Shown: positions 45,392-56,474, counted from the stretch's first letter. The stretch is 64,000 nucleotides of DNA from Cladorrhinum sp. PSN259 (GCA_033725935.1 MU867087.1:372001-436000); one strand, 5' to 3'. Notes: generated by a model from the sequence alone, not told the origin. Numbers and translations are program-made.

Positions 45392-45877
45392 TATTATAAC
45401 CTGCACCGGGTAGGGTTCAGACTATAAGGCAGTACGCCTGGGGTAATATGACAGGGGAATCGAAGGTTACGGGACGCTCTCAGACGGGGTCAATCACTAT
45501 TAACTAACAGGTAACTCTATAAAGTATCGCTTTAAATATTGTAGACAATAAACGATTAAATTACTTGCGTGAAGAACCAAGTCTTTACGATAAGAAGTGC
45601 CCAGCACTCCTCCTACTTATAATGAGGCTATCTACATATATTTCCTTGGTATATTATACCTCGCTCGCTCTGCTCGCTCTGTAGATCCGCGATCACAGCG
45701 AGCAAGCTTCTTACTCGCCGTGCTCGCTATGCTTAGCAGCGATCAGAGCAGGCATATCTTGATTGGTTGCATCGGGACTTCGTGGGTCTTCACATCTCTG
45801 GCCCAACGATTGGTCATGGTCCCACAATGCCCTGCATAATGGTCCGTATGCGGGGGATTTACGCGCGAGGCGTAACA
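45392..45877 (-). repeat. 5' LTR of the gypsy element (right end)
   Basis: 486 bp, aligned end to end with the left LTR. Its left terminus reads TATTATAACC instead of TGTTACAACC, two G-to-A/C-to-T changes. The right terminus GTAACA is intact and is followed by CGAAC. Confidence 0.9.
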
Positions 45878-45882
45878 CGAAC
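45878..45882. repeat. Target-site duplication (right), CGAAC
   Basis: Matches 38706-38710. Confidence 0.85.
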
Positions 45883-47091
45883 GCCTAAAATTGGTTTTCC
45901 ATTTTTAAGAGTGCTGATTTTAAAAATAGTTAGGCGCTTAGGACCTTGTCAGAAAATAGGGGTCCAGAAATAGAGGAACCGTCGGAGGTTCTGTCCGTGG
46001 GTTAGGGTCTATAGGACCACGAGTCTTACGACATACTGATATAATCTATCCTTAGCTTTTACAGGGTCTGAGATCTTCCCTGATATCAAGGGAGGTCAAG
46101 CCAGACCACTCTTCTAGTCAGAAGGAGATCCGGTCAATCAAGCAACCATCTAAACCATCAATTACTATTCCAAGTACACATTTCCCAAGGCGCTGTTATC
46201 TGATATAGCTTGCTTACTTTCTTGGACGAATCATCTCACAATACCAAGATACCAATAGTAATATAGCAAAAATACGCGCGGAAGTGTGAACACCTACCAC
46301 CAAAATGATACTAAAGTATCATCCCTATTTCCGGCTCTAAAAAACGAAGTGGCTTAATATAGCCAATTATATCTTTAAGTGCTTACTAAGGCAGCTTTTA
46401 AAATGGCAGCTTCCTCTCCTAGGCCGCCAGTGCTCTTTCTAATTAAATTCTATTTTCAGTTAGCGCTTAAATGCCTGTGCTACCGTTAAAAGACCCAGGG
46501 GGGTGAGCGTAGAGTATGACGGGGAAAAATTCCTCAGAATTCGGCAGGATGTCTTCCAAAATCGGAATCGAATTTCCCTGGAACTGACACTCTGGATGTA
46601 AGGAGGAGAACCCGCCAATCGGTGTCCGAGCAGTCGGTATTACCTTTGGGCTAGATTGTTTTTGTGGTTACTAAGCTGCGCGTAATCAATGACCGAGCAA
46701 AAAGTAATCTCATGTCCTTCCATTGAGCCAAACAAGAGAGTTGTAGGCATATATGAGTGCCCGGACAAACGACCCCGCTGTTCCCAAAACAGCCATCAGA
46801 TTGACGACAATACTATCTCAGTGTTGATAGAAAGGGGCTAAAGGGCCCTTTTGTACATTCGCTTAGAGGCCGGAGTACTACGTTTAGATCCCAAAGGATT
46901 TTGGTTTTTGGTAGAATGCCACCTTCCAAGCAGAGTGAATCCTCGCGCCATAAGAAGAGAGGGCAACAGAATCAAATAAATAGCCCCTTCTATATCTTCC
47001 TGAAATGACCAGAAACTTGGAAACTTGTCGGCTTGGTCTCAAGTCATCCTCTTGAACTCCAAAAAAATAACCATCAAAATCACCCATCACC
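45883..47091. other. Intergenic between the gypsy element and the Thr-rich secreted gene
   Basis: AT-richer near the element, with no supported gene. The last 150 bp before 47092 are the presumed promoter and leader. Confidence 0.4.
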
Positions 47092-47757
47092 ATGAAGCTT
47101 CAAATCCCCTTTCTCCTCGCCCTGGCCGGAACCACTACCGCCGCACCTGCTCCGGCCGAACTGGTGCCTCGGGTAGTAGACTCCTGCCCAACAACATCCG
47201 TCCAAGAAAGATTAATCTGGACCACATCCTACTCCACAACACTCATCGCAACAGTCTACGTCTCCTCCCTCGGCTCTGTAACATCCACCAAGACAGAACC
47301 AGCAGAAACCCGCAGAATCGTCCGCGTCTCAACCGTCACCTTCCCACCGACAACAACCATCCCTGCAACCACGACAACCACAACCGTCGCCTACTCCACA
47401 ATGACCCAGGCATGGTTCACAGACACCCTGACCGTCCGGATACCCGACTACTCCCCCGCCTCATTCTGTCAAATCACAACCAGCACATACACAATACCTG
47501 GAAGTTCAACCTACGTTTACTGGATAGACACGACATACCTCCAGTCATGGGAGTCAATAACGGGCCACGTCAAGACCGTGACGGCTCAGCCGCCCCAAAC
47601 TACTACATCCACGCGCACGACTACCGTGCCGGGCACAACGACTTACCTCAGTACCGTGACGACACCGATTACGAATGTGCAGGTGGCGGTTATTACCACG
47701 ACCATCACTTCGACTCTGTACGAGAAGGGTTGCAAGACTTATGCTTGTCAGGGGTAG
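47092..47757 (+). CDS. Secreted Thr-rich protein, unknown function
   Basis: Single exon of 221 residues. Signal peptide MKLQIPFLLALAGTTTAAPA. The mature protein is rich in Thr/Ser (TTIPATTTTTTVAYSTMT, TTTSTRTTTVPGTTTYLSTVTT), so heavy O-glycosylation is expected. Four cysteines (DSCPTT, SFCQIT, GCKTYACQG at the C terminus) could make two disulfides. No GPI signal and no domain recognised; a cell-wall or adhesin-like role would be speculation. A partial copy of its 3' end and 3' UTR occurs at 55970-56215. The overlapping +1 frame (His/Arg-rich) is an artefact of the biased codons. Confidence 0.75.
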   Translation: MKLQIPFLLALAGTTTAAPAPAELVPRVVDSCPTTSVQERLIWTTSYSTTLIATVYVSSLGSVTSTKTEPAETRRIVRVSTVTFPPTTTIPATTTTTTVAYSTMTQAWFTDTLTVRIPDYSPASFCQITTSTYTIPGSSTYVYWIDTTYLQSWESITGHVKTVTAQPPQTTTSTRTTTVPGTTTYLSTVTTPITNVQVAVITTTITSTLYEKGCKTYACQG

Positions 47758-47910
47758 AAAATCTGCTAGATGTGCAGTTTACCGGTATTAGTGGACTTCA
47801 TCGTGGGCTATGTTTGGGTGGGGGACTGGATGGAAAGGCGTTCTGAGTTCCCCGAGGAGCTGCATTTCTCGCTCTGTGAAATTTGCGTTGACAGACTGGG
47901 GGGTGAATAT

Positions 47911-48126
47911 CAAAGTAATTTATTCTTCCAAGTCCCATCCCTGCAGTCAAATGACAGTAGGAATAGCCCTCTTGAAGGGAGCTTTTCAATTATACACACA
48001 CTATTAAAACAAGGATCAAAGTAATTTATTCTTCTAAATCCCATCCCTGTAGTTAAATGATAGTAGTAAGAATAGACCTCTTTAAGGGAGCTTTTCGATT
48101 ATACACACACTCTTAAAACAAGGATC
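47911..48126. repeat. 106-110 bp tandem duplication with RIP-type changes
   Basis: Copy 1 (47911-48016) starts CAAAGTAATTTATTCTTCC and copy 2 (48017-48126) starts CAAAGTAATTTATTCTTCT. Both end AAAACAAGGAT. Copy 2 shows mainly C-to-T and G-to-A differences (CCCTGCAGTCAAATGACAG reads CCCTGTAGTTAAATGATAG). It lies in the 3' flank of the Thr-rich gene. Confidence 0.85.
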
Positions 48127-49272
48127 GATTAACTAGTCTAACTTTCTACCCTCCTTAAACTACCTTTTGAATTAACGACTTCAGACTTAGGTCTTTTATC
48201 GTCCATCTTTTTAATAATAAAGAATTGACATTTATTTATTATTGAAAATTAATTTTATTAATCTTTTACCCGTTTTCCGAAAGCCGTTTATTAAACTTGA
48301 TATTTTTCTCTACTCTTTAAGCGATCTAGGCGAATATTTAAAATATACTTTAAAAATGAATATTACTTGAATTATCTTTGCTTTAATTAATATTTAAAAT
48401 ATATCAACTAAATATTTAGATTTTTCAAAGACTACCTCCCCCTTCCATCTAATATATTAAACGGAATTTCGGAGCCTTTAAGTAGCATTTGCTATAATAG
48501 CTACCATTATACTGCTTCCGAAATATCTCATAATAATAGGATCCCGTCACGGTTGCAGGGCCCTCAAAGCCAGGCGTCGGCACTGGTGTGGGAAAAGTCC
48601 TCTATTATAAGAATAGTAAGTTGACGAAGAAAGAAAGGAAAGGTTTGTAGATTTTAGCTGCAGCTCAAAAACTTAGATCTTTTTTTTTTTTTCGAGATCT
48701 TAAAAGGCTTTGATAATTGCTCTTTTGACAGTGAGGTTATGTTGTGTTGTTGAAAAAAAGTTGTGTTGAAGGTAGGAGTGCTCGATTGTTGGGGGAGTGT
48801 GTCACTCGATTGTCTGTGTCGCTCGGCTTATCACGCACGTTAGCTACAATACACATTTGCTGGGTGAGTGGATTTGGTGTTCAATGTTTGTTGTATTCCC
48901 TCACCCAGGAGGAGATTTTTGCCACCAGAGTTGAGACTCGCAAGGCGTAGTCAGGTGCTTTGATCTTAGGTATGTAGCTTTTACAAAGAGTTCATGCAAT
49001 GCAGGTCATTGTCACTGAGATGAGGCAAAGGTTAGAGTTTTGAAAATTGGTTAAAAAAAGACATTAGATTTATTTCCTTTTGGCTTGACAGTTAATTCTT
49101 GTTTTCCACTGCGAACCAGTCACATTGAGAAGCAAAGACCTTCTCTACCCACTCACAGCTTGCAACCTCCCCTTCCCCCGCACCCGTCCATTGAGATGTT
49201 AGATTCCTCATATGCCCACTCGCTGCTGGCTTTTGTTGTAGTTGTTGTCGGTTGCTGCACCTGATGAGTCAT
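48127..49272. other. AT-rich intergenic region
   Basis: From 48130 to about 48530 the DNA is strongly AT-rich with no coding, like a RIP-affected stretch. From 48540 to 49272 it becomes more balanced, with a T-run near 48680 and no supported gene. Confidence 0.45.
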
Positions 49273-50791
49273 TTAGAGGATGCTGAACTTCTCACCAACA
49301 ACACCGACAACGGTAGCGTAGCCGGCGTCCTGGGCAGGGACGACCTTGAAGGTGGCAGAGGCCTTGTCCCAGGTGGCCTTGTGGCTGTTGACCTCCTTGG
49401 TCGAGGTTCCGCTGCCGCCGACGTGGATGGGGATGCCGAAGATCGTGATGCGACCGCCGGCCTTGGTGGTCTTCTTGTAGTTGGTGTCGATCTGGCTGGC
49501 GGTCTGGGCGCCGACGGTGATCTCGTAGCCGAGGCCGGAGACGACGATGAGGGCGTGGACGCGGGCCAGGGTCTTCATGGCCTTGGGGGCGTCGGAGCGG
49601 AGCTTGTACTTTGAGATGTCGACGTTCCAGTCTCCGAGGGTGATGGGAACGATGCGCATCTCGTCGTAGGTCATCTTGACCTTGACGCTCTGGCTCTCGC
49701 TGCCAGTGTTGATGTTGGTGTTGGTGGTGGAGCTGGAGGCGCCCGAGCTGAAGAAGAACCAGGGGGCCCAGCCGGCAGTGACACCGGCGCTGCCGCTGGT
49801 GTGGCCAAAGTCGTAGTCGGAGGTGTTCTTGCTAGTGTCGATGCTGAACTCGATGGAGTTGGCGGGCTCGTAGGTGCTGCCCGTTTTGCGTTCGGCGGCC
49901 TCGACGAAGTCCTTGTAGCCGGGGGCCTGGTACAGGGGGAGGCGCTGGATGGTGGGCTTGGGGATCTCCTCGTTGTTGTTGAGTCTGCGGATGAGCTCCT
50001 GGGGGCTGAGGACGTTACCAATGGCGCATTGCATGTTGAATCTGTCAAGTTTGAGAATTGTTAGTAAATCCATGAGGTTAGGTAGGAAGACTGAGATGTT
50101 TAAGTTGCGTACCCGTCAAGATCCTGGTCCTTGTTCAAGCCCTGTTCGACCTTGGTCCTGTCGCCCTGAAGCTGAGCAGCCATGGGGCCGGCCATCTGGC
50201 TCTGGATGCCGATGGTAGTGGTGGCAGCGGCCTTGCGGGCCTTGTCGGCGGTCTGCAGTTGGGGGAAGTTACCAGCTGCGACCCACTTGGGGAACGACTG
50301 GCCCTCAGGGACCATGCCCATGTCGGAAGACTTCTGGTACCTCTCTTGAGCCTTGTCGAGCTGGGTCCAGTATGCGTTGTCGGCAGCGGCTTGGTCCTTA
50401 AGAGCGTTCAAGTAGGCAGTGTCCAGGGCCTTGCTGGGCTTGGCTCCGGTATCAACCCAGTTGAGGAAGCTGTGATTTGTTAACACGACCCGTCAAGGCT
50501 TTCTGGGATTTACAGGTCAACAGCTTACGTGGTAAGGGACTCGGCATATCCATGAAGGGCAGAAGTGCTGTAGAACAGGTTGTCGGTTGCGAGAAGGTTG
50601 TTGGCAATGTCGTACAAGCCAGTGTTGGTGTACTCATCGGGGACGGCGCTGCCACCGAGAGGACCCTTCTGGGCCTCGGAGGCGAGGAAGAAGGCGGTGC
50701 TTGCGCTGACGTTGGCTCCGGCCTTGTTCTTGATGGCATCGCCATACTTGAGCTAGAAGAGTTGGTTGACCTTGTCGCTGGAGGCGGACAT
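49273..50791 (-). CDS. Fungal-specific protein with an in-frame TAG at codon 13
   Basis: Three exons, 50791-50529, 50469-50113 and 50041-49273, spell 462 codons, with introns of 59 and 71 bp and in-frame joins. The start ATG lies in strong context (TTCAAAATGTCC) after a CAAGCAC-rich leader. Codon 13 is TAG (50755-50753) in NQLF-stop-LKYGDA, after which the frame is open to the end. Codon 13 was probably Gln (CAG). Visible parts: ANVSASTAFFLASEAQKG; a coiled-coil-like segment (AYWTQLDKAQERYQK); a C-terminal half with SIEFSIDTSKNTSDYDFG and VKMTYDEMRIVPITLGDWNVDISKY. No signal peptide and no family recognised. Sequencing error, a young nonsense allele or stop-codon readthrough are all possible. 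Confidence 0.65.
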
Positions 50792-52949
50792 TTTGAAGAA
50801 GGTTGGTTGGGGTGTGGAAGTAAAACGTATTTGGTGGCAAGTTTGAAAAGGTAAGAAGGTGCTTGTAGAGATGTGTCTTGGAGTGATGAGTGCTTGTTGA
50901 GAGTGTGGCCGGCTGTTCTTCATTCTCGTGGTGAGAGTCGTCCTCTTATGTACTTTTCATCGTGACCGGTCAAACGAGGAGAAAATTCGACTTTTCATCC
51001 TCGTCCACCAATGTGAAAGCCTAACATGTTTCCATTCAATGGCGAACATCCCACTTCATAGTCGCCTCATTTTTTATACTGCTGCAGCAATGCCACATCC
51101 CAGCAGCCGCATCTAGACCTTTTCCTCGCTACTTGCGAGTACAGCACGGCCCTATCGAGAACCCAAGCCTCGTTCGTACTCGATATCTCTCTCGCTTCTG
51201 GTTGGCTGTCGGTTCTCACTACCTTTGCCAATAATAAAACTGCAGGGATGAAAACGAGATAACCGAACAGGAGATGGCAGCCGACGTAATGCAGGGTCTC
51301 CTGCAGGTCAGTACCCTTATGCACATAACCCGCCAGTTTTCCAGCCGTCTAGCCAATCCCCATTCACTTCGGTAGCGGTCCAAATTATTAAGCCGGAGTA
51401 AGCCTCCGGCGGCAGGCGGGGAAGTTTTAAAATCAAACCCGCGTCGTGGACGTATGGTGTGATGAACTCTGCTTCAGACATCAGGCTCCTGTTATGGTTC
51501 GGAACTTGCACATGCTGGAGAGTAGATATGAAAATGCGGGGCAGGCGGCTTCAGCAGAAAAGGGATGCCAGCGAACCACATAGCCGCTCGTCGTGCTATC
51601 CGCAATGTCTCTGTCTGGTCAGGCCACAAAACGCCCACTGCAACAATGGAGTTTAGACGCCGGTCAAGATGGCCTGATTATTTCCTGACGTGCAAGTCAC
51701 CAGATCCATATCTGCATATACCTGAGGCTCGGGTTGACGTCGGGCGAGGTTGGAGAATTCACTATTCGTATGGCCCTTAGTATCTACGGGCGGTGAGACA
51801 GAACGTGTGGCCCGTAACGATCCCTTTTCGTCAAGTGCATACTCGCCCTAAGGGTGTGATCGCAACCCATGAAAACAGCTCACTTATGGCCCTCGAAAGT
51901 GGCCACGAAAGTAGTGGGCTGAGCGCAATATAAATAATCATCCCACATTTATGGCAAGTTTCGTACAATTGCCAGGCCTCGGAAAACATCCTGATTCTTT
52001 CTTTTTGACGGCCACGGCACTTTCCGAGCCATGGAATCAACTACGGTAACGAAAAGGGGGGCTATATACTATGGAGATTCCCATATAAATCGCCTCAAGC
52101 TGGCCTTTGTGATGTTTTGACTGCGCGTCGTGACGGTGTAAATAAAGAAATTTCGTCAAAAGAATAATGGCTTTTAACGACGAAGAAGAAAAGGGTCTGA
52201 ACCCATTATAATATATCGAGCCAGTGGTTGGGTGGTGGGAGACTGGGCCCCACACCGAAAAAGGCTGGCAAAAGGGCTGCATTTCGATAATTCTTGGCAG
52301 TGTTTGTGGAAGGCTGCAGCTAAAAGTGGTTTTTTTGGGAGATTAATCTAAACAAGCTATGGGAAGTGGGATATTTCCCAAGACCTGGCCCTGCTGCAGC
52401 GGCAGGTGGATCCACCTGCTGCAACCTGCTGCAACAGTGTTGACTTCAAAAACACCTACTTGGCTGTTTTCGTTTTTGATGACCAGATAAGTGGAAATAC
52501 GGCCGTTTAATTGGTCAAATGCAAGATTGTGGAGATACATACTTGGCATAATATCCGGAAAGTGGGATTTTTGGCTTGGAAAATCTACTTTTCAGATCAG
52601 TGGGAAAAAATCAGCATTCTGTCAGTGGAGAAGACGGGCCCCAGTCCGGACTGAAACACGCCGCGAAAGCTGAGATTGAAAGTGGCGAGCTGAGAAGTCG
52701 GGGCGGGGCCTGAGAGGCGCCAGGGAGTACCCTCAGCTGCCCAGTCACAGGGGTTGTAAGGACAGTGCAAATTACTATTATGGAGCACAACCGTACATAT
52801 ATAGTAGAGTCTTCGCCTGCATCGGCATTGCATTACTAGTCTAAAGATCATTGTCAACGCCGGCTTCGCTTGACCTTTTCCCGTTTTTGAATTTGTCTCA
52901 ACCCAACTTCTTCTTTTTATCTCAAACAAACAAACAAACAACCGTTTAC
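50792..52949. other. Intergenic, divergent promoters, 2.2 kb
   Basis: Between two divergently transcribed fungal-specific genes. A TATA-like ACATATATAGT at about 52793-52803 lies 150 bp upstream of the right gene. Short repeats of CTGCTGCAACCTG near 52415. No gene supported. Confidence 0.45.
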
Positions 52950-55209
52950 ATGTACTCTATGAGGACACTTCCGGGACTGTCAGGCTATTTTGGCCTACTA
53001 AGAAATTCGAGAGCCTTAAGAACCGTTTTTACGAATAGACAACCAACCCCTCATACACGTTTCAAGTCTTTCGTCAACTCTCCACCAACCAGAATGTCTT
53101 GCGAATCAGAGAAGCCGCTCCCTGACGTTCTGCAAGCGCTTGCGGATCTGGGTATCGTCAACACAGACACAGAGGCAGAGGCAGTTGCAGATGACCAGCC
53201 CCCCGTTTCCTACGAGGAAATTTGGGGGACCACCAGCTTTGCTATTCCCAACTCTGCCTTGCCCAACTCTGCTTTCACGGGTTCTACCTTTCCCGTCGCT
53301 AGCTTTCACAGTTCCGGTTTCCCCAGTTCTAGTTATCAAGGCTCTAGTTTCCACACTTCTGCTTTCTCCGGCTCCCCTTTGACTGGCTCTCCGTTCCCTA
53401 GAGCTTCTTTCCCAGGAGCTCCTTTACCCACCCCCACCGATCCTACTGGTTTCTTAGGTCAGGGTTTTCCTCGGCGCCCTCCTCGGAAACCAACCGTACC
53501 CAAGAAACAGCCCCCTTTGTTCTGGAAAGCAGTAGGCTTTCTTCTCAAGAGGTGCTTCTCGAGCGCCGGCAGCCTCCTGGACAATGATCAAGCGCTGTTT
53601 TTTGCCGATCCGAATCAGCCGGCCATACCCTCGGGCGGGTACTGCCCAGAACAAGTGACCAACTACCACCTCTACCTATTTGCCGACACGATGCAGCGGG
53701 CTAATAGACCGACCTTCTCGCTGGACGGGAGCTCCTACTTTGAGTTCCTCAACATGTATGTGTTAGACCACTTTCCTCTGTCATCATTATCTATCATTTG
53801 GAAGCATTCACTGACTCTACCATTACCGTCCACAGGTACATGCGCAATGTCGGAGAGGTTAGTTTTGTCCAGGCTCACCACAGCCAGCCACACATCACGT
53901 CACTTTACTCCCCCACCGCACCCTCATCACATATCCCCGACGACCACATCCTCCAGCCCAACCACTTGCTTCCTAACCCCGATGACCCACATGTTTGACA
54001 TGTCCTTCAGCTCACCACTTTGCGCCTCCCCCTCTACCTCTCCACACATCTCCGAGAAATTCACATTCACACACAAAGTGCATCCCTGTCACCACTTCAA
54101 GCAGACTAACCAACAATATTCACATCTCCATCTCCGTGCAGCCCGACGAACCCCCAGAGCTCATCCACGCCCGCCAGACTCTCCTAGACATCAAGGACGA
54201 AAAGGACCGCGCTTGGGAAGCCGCCCGATCCGCCTTCCTCGAAAACAGCAGGGGCCATGGAACTGAGGATGATAGTGCCAGTGATATCCCCACCAAGAAC
54301 CTCATCGACTTCATCCAAGGCGACTCGGCCTACCAGTCGGCTTGGGACGCCGAAAAAGCCGCCCAAAACAACCTGAAGCAGTACCTCAAACCGTCCATGA
54401 ATAAGGTTCTCAACAGGATCAACCAGCTCCGACTGGCCGACATGCGCCTGCAGACGCAATCCTCCAACAACCTCAACATGCCCGTCATCGCCATTGACGA
54501 CGACTGGATCGAGAAGCTGAAGCAAAAGATTGCCGCCGACAACACCGGCTCTTCCTCTCGATCCAGAGGCGGGAGAGAAGACCCATTCGCCATGGACATG
54601 GACTCGGTCGTGGGCTCCTCGGCTAGCTTGAAGGACCTCGTCTACTACCGCCCCGCCCACGACATGGGCGACTACGAGAGCGTTGTCAGCGATTGGTATC
54701 GGAGCGTGCCTTACCCGGACAGCATCTACCGTGATGGTCCCCACAGATTAAATCTCGCGGGGGTATGGGATCGTTCATGGGCCGATCTAGGACACCCTCT
54801 GCTTGATGATGCCGCTCCACCCGGAGGGGAACTGACTGAACCTCAGAAGAAATTCATCAACGGTCTAGATGCCACGCTCACTTTTCTGCATAAACCTTAC
54901 AAGGGAAACATCCGCAGGGGGGCCTGGGATGTTCTCAATCTAAGAGACACTTATGACCTGCAGCCGGATGCCCCCGCCAGCCTGTTCGAGCCGGTCTACA
55001 AGACGACCAGGTTGATTATTGCGTGGGGCATCGAGATCGAGCTCACGATTCCGGAGGCGATCGCGGCGAGCGACGTGGATGTGAGGAAGATCACCCTCGC
55101 AGGGATGGACCTGCCCCTGCAGGATGTTGTGGGAAACGGCAACAAACTGATTTTCAGGGGCGGTGGGGATTTCCCTATTTTGTTGGGGGCTTTTGCGGAT
55201 TTGGTTTGA
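52950..55209 (+). CDS. Fungal-specific protein with F-x-x-S repeats and a microexon
   Basis: Three exons, 52950-53755, 53836-53857 and 54142-55209, give 631 residues. The middle exon is only 22 nt; the introns are 80 and 284 bp, the second unusually long. The N terminus is basic and hydroxylated (SGYFGLLRNSRALRTVFTNRQ), possibly a mitochondrial presequence or untranslated, as Met49 (MSCESEK) could be the real start. Residues about 95-165 are a degenerate five-residue repeat of the S-x-F-x-G/S type (SAFTGSTFPVASFHSSGF...). The C-terminal part has a helical, coiled-coil-like region (QTLLDIKDEKDRAWEAARSA; AWDAEKAAQNNLKQYL) and ends with a compact domain (KTTRLIIAWGIEIELTIPEA...FPILLGAFADLV). No family recognised. 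Its overall style is like the neighbour at 49273-50791, but homology is not shown. Confidence 0.65.
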
Positions 55210-55969
55210 ACATGGGTTTGGATACAGCTCTGGCTGGCTGGTTGGCGGGGTTGGAAATTTATCGTGATTGTTGGGTAGATGCGGCGAAAGAGGCAGTTAG
55301 CATCTGTTCTGTTCTAGGCTTTTCGAAAATTGATATTTCATTTACCCAAGGATGTGATCAAGTGGTGGCGTGCATATCAATAGCACGATTCGTTTTCAAT
55401 ATTTTGTGATGCCTCTTCATGTTGCGAACGTACATTCGTCGACTAACAATTTTCAACATCTAGACTCGGTGATGTAAGACAGTGAACGGCAACTTCTGCA
55501 ATTTTACATCTATTAAGAGGGCGGCGTCAGTAGAGCCCGAGGGTTCCTTCCATCCACCTCCGCTAAGGCTAGAATTCGGGAGTAAAACAAACCCGCAGTA
55601 TATGCCCCAGAGGTATCGCTCTTACTCATATCCTATTCCGTAGTCTTAATCTGTCGCTGCCGCTAACGCTCCTAAGACAGCCTTTCCGAAGGCGTATCGG
55701 ACGTTCGTTTACCCTGTCGAAAACGGGTTAATGTTGCTATAGGTAGCATAACGTTAAAGGCTTTTTTTTTACAACTTCTATCGTAGAAGCTTTGCGACAG
55801 GCTCAGATATATAAAACTTGATGCTGTCTTAATCGAATTGACAATAAAGGCCGACCAAACTTGACCAGAATTTAATAGATTGGAAGAAGTACTGGAGATT
55901 TGGGAAGGGGCGGGGTGGTTCGTATTCGCACCCCCAATAGCAGCGGGGGGCAACGGGGATCCGTAGCCA
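55210..55969. other. Intergenic
   Basis: 3' flank of the preceding gene; AT-rich around 55640-55800. No gene seen. Confidence 0.4.
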
Positions 55970-56215
55970 CAATTTTTTCGACCGTGTGCGAGAAGGGGTG
56001 CAAGACGTATGCTTGTCAGGGGTAGTAGAAAAAACCAACTTACTGGTCTTACTAGATGTACGTGTACATGTATTACTAGTGGCTGGACCTCATCGTGGGA
56101 CTCTCTATCATTGTTCGGGCGAGGGATGAAACCTACATGTAGGCGTTCCGAAGTTCCTCGAGGACTCGGAGCTCTTTCTCACCCTGTAACAACAATTGCG
56201 CTGACAGAGTCATGT
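55970..56215 (+). pseudogene. Duplicated 3' fragment of the Thr-rich secreted gene
   Basis: Starting near 55970 the sequence TTCGACCGTGTGCGAGAAGG follows the 3' end of the gene at 47092-47757. The copy retains the last codons for CEKGCKTYACQG and its stop, then continues as the 3' flank (CTGGACCTCATCGTGGGAC; GGCGTTCCGAAGTTCC; TTGCGCTGACAGA) with indels. The upstream coding region is missing, so this is a truncated duplicate about 8.3 kb from the parent, in the same orientation. Not RIP-mutated in an obvious way. Confidence 0.8.
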
Positions 56216-56474
56216 AAACCTTAAAGTGTCAGATGTCAGAATTCCAGTTAGGATGGACGTGTCTATGGAGAAATATTCTTCAAGGGTGTCCAAAGAAAGT
56301 GCCTCATTGTCTCTGTCTCTCTCAAAAAGGCTCATGGGACTGATCATTCTTATGGGTCTGTTGGCACCATGGATGATCATAACTTGTACCCTAGTTTAAA
56401 TCTCGAACTGATGATTGTTAGTATGATATATGTACCTCGTGTATATAACATCATTCCTCGAGCACAAGCTCTGA
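56216..56474. other. Intergenic
   Basis: Short 3' flank of the HeLo-like gene; no gene seen. Confidence 0.35.

Larger units (their letters stand above)
38711..45877 (-). mobile_element. Ty3/gypsy LTR retrotransposon, decayed by RIP-type mutation
   Basis: A 7,167 bp element has two LTRs of 486 bp, TG...CA-type ends (TGTTAC...GTAACA) and a 5 bp target duplication CGAAC on both sides. It is transcribed from the minus strand: gag, protease, reverse transcriptase, RNase H and integrase run from right to left, which is the Ty3/gypsy order. All frames carry many stops, mostly from CAA-to-TAA or TGG-to-TAG type changes, so it is non-autonomous. Both LTRs differ from each other almost only by transitions. 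It inserted into DNA that reads ...aggctCGAACgcctaaaatt. Confidence 0.93.

Noticed and set aside
47025..47846. 273-codon plus frame overlapping the Thr-rich secreted gene
   Set aside because: His/Arg/Asn-rich frame caused by ACA/ACC-rich codons of the real gene; no ATG-supported signal peptide.
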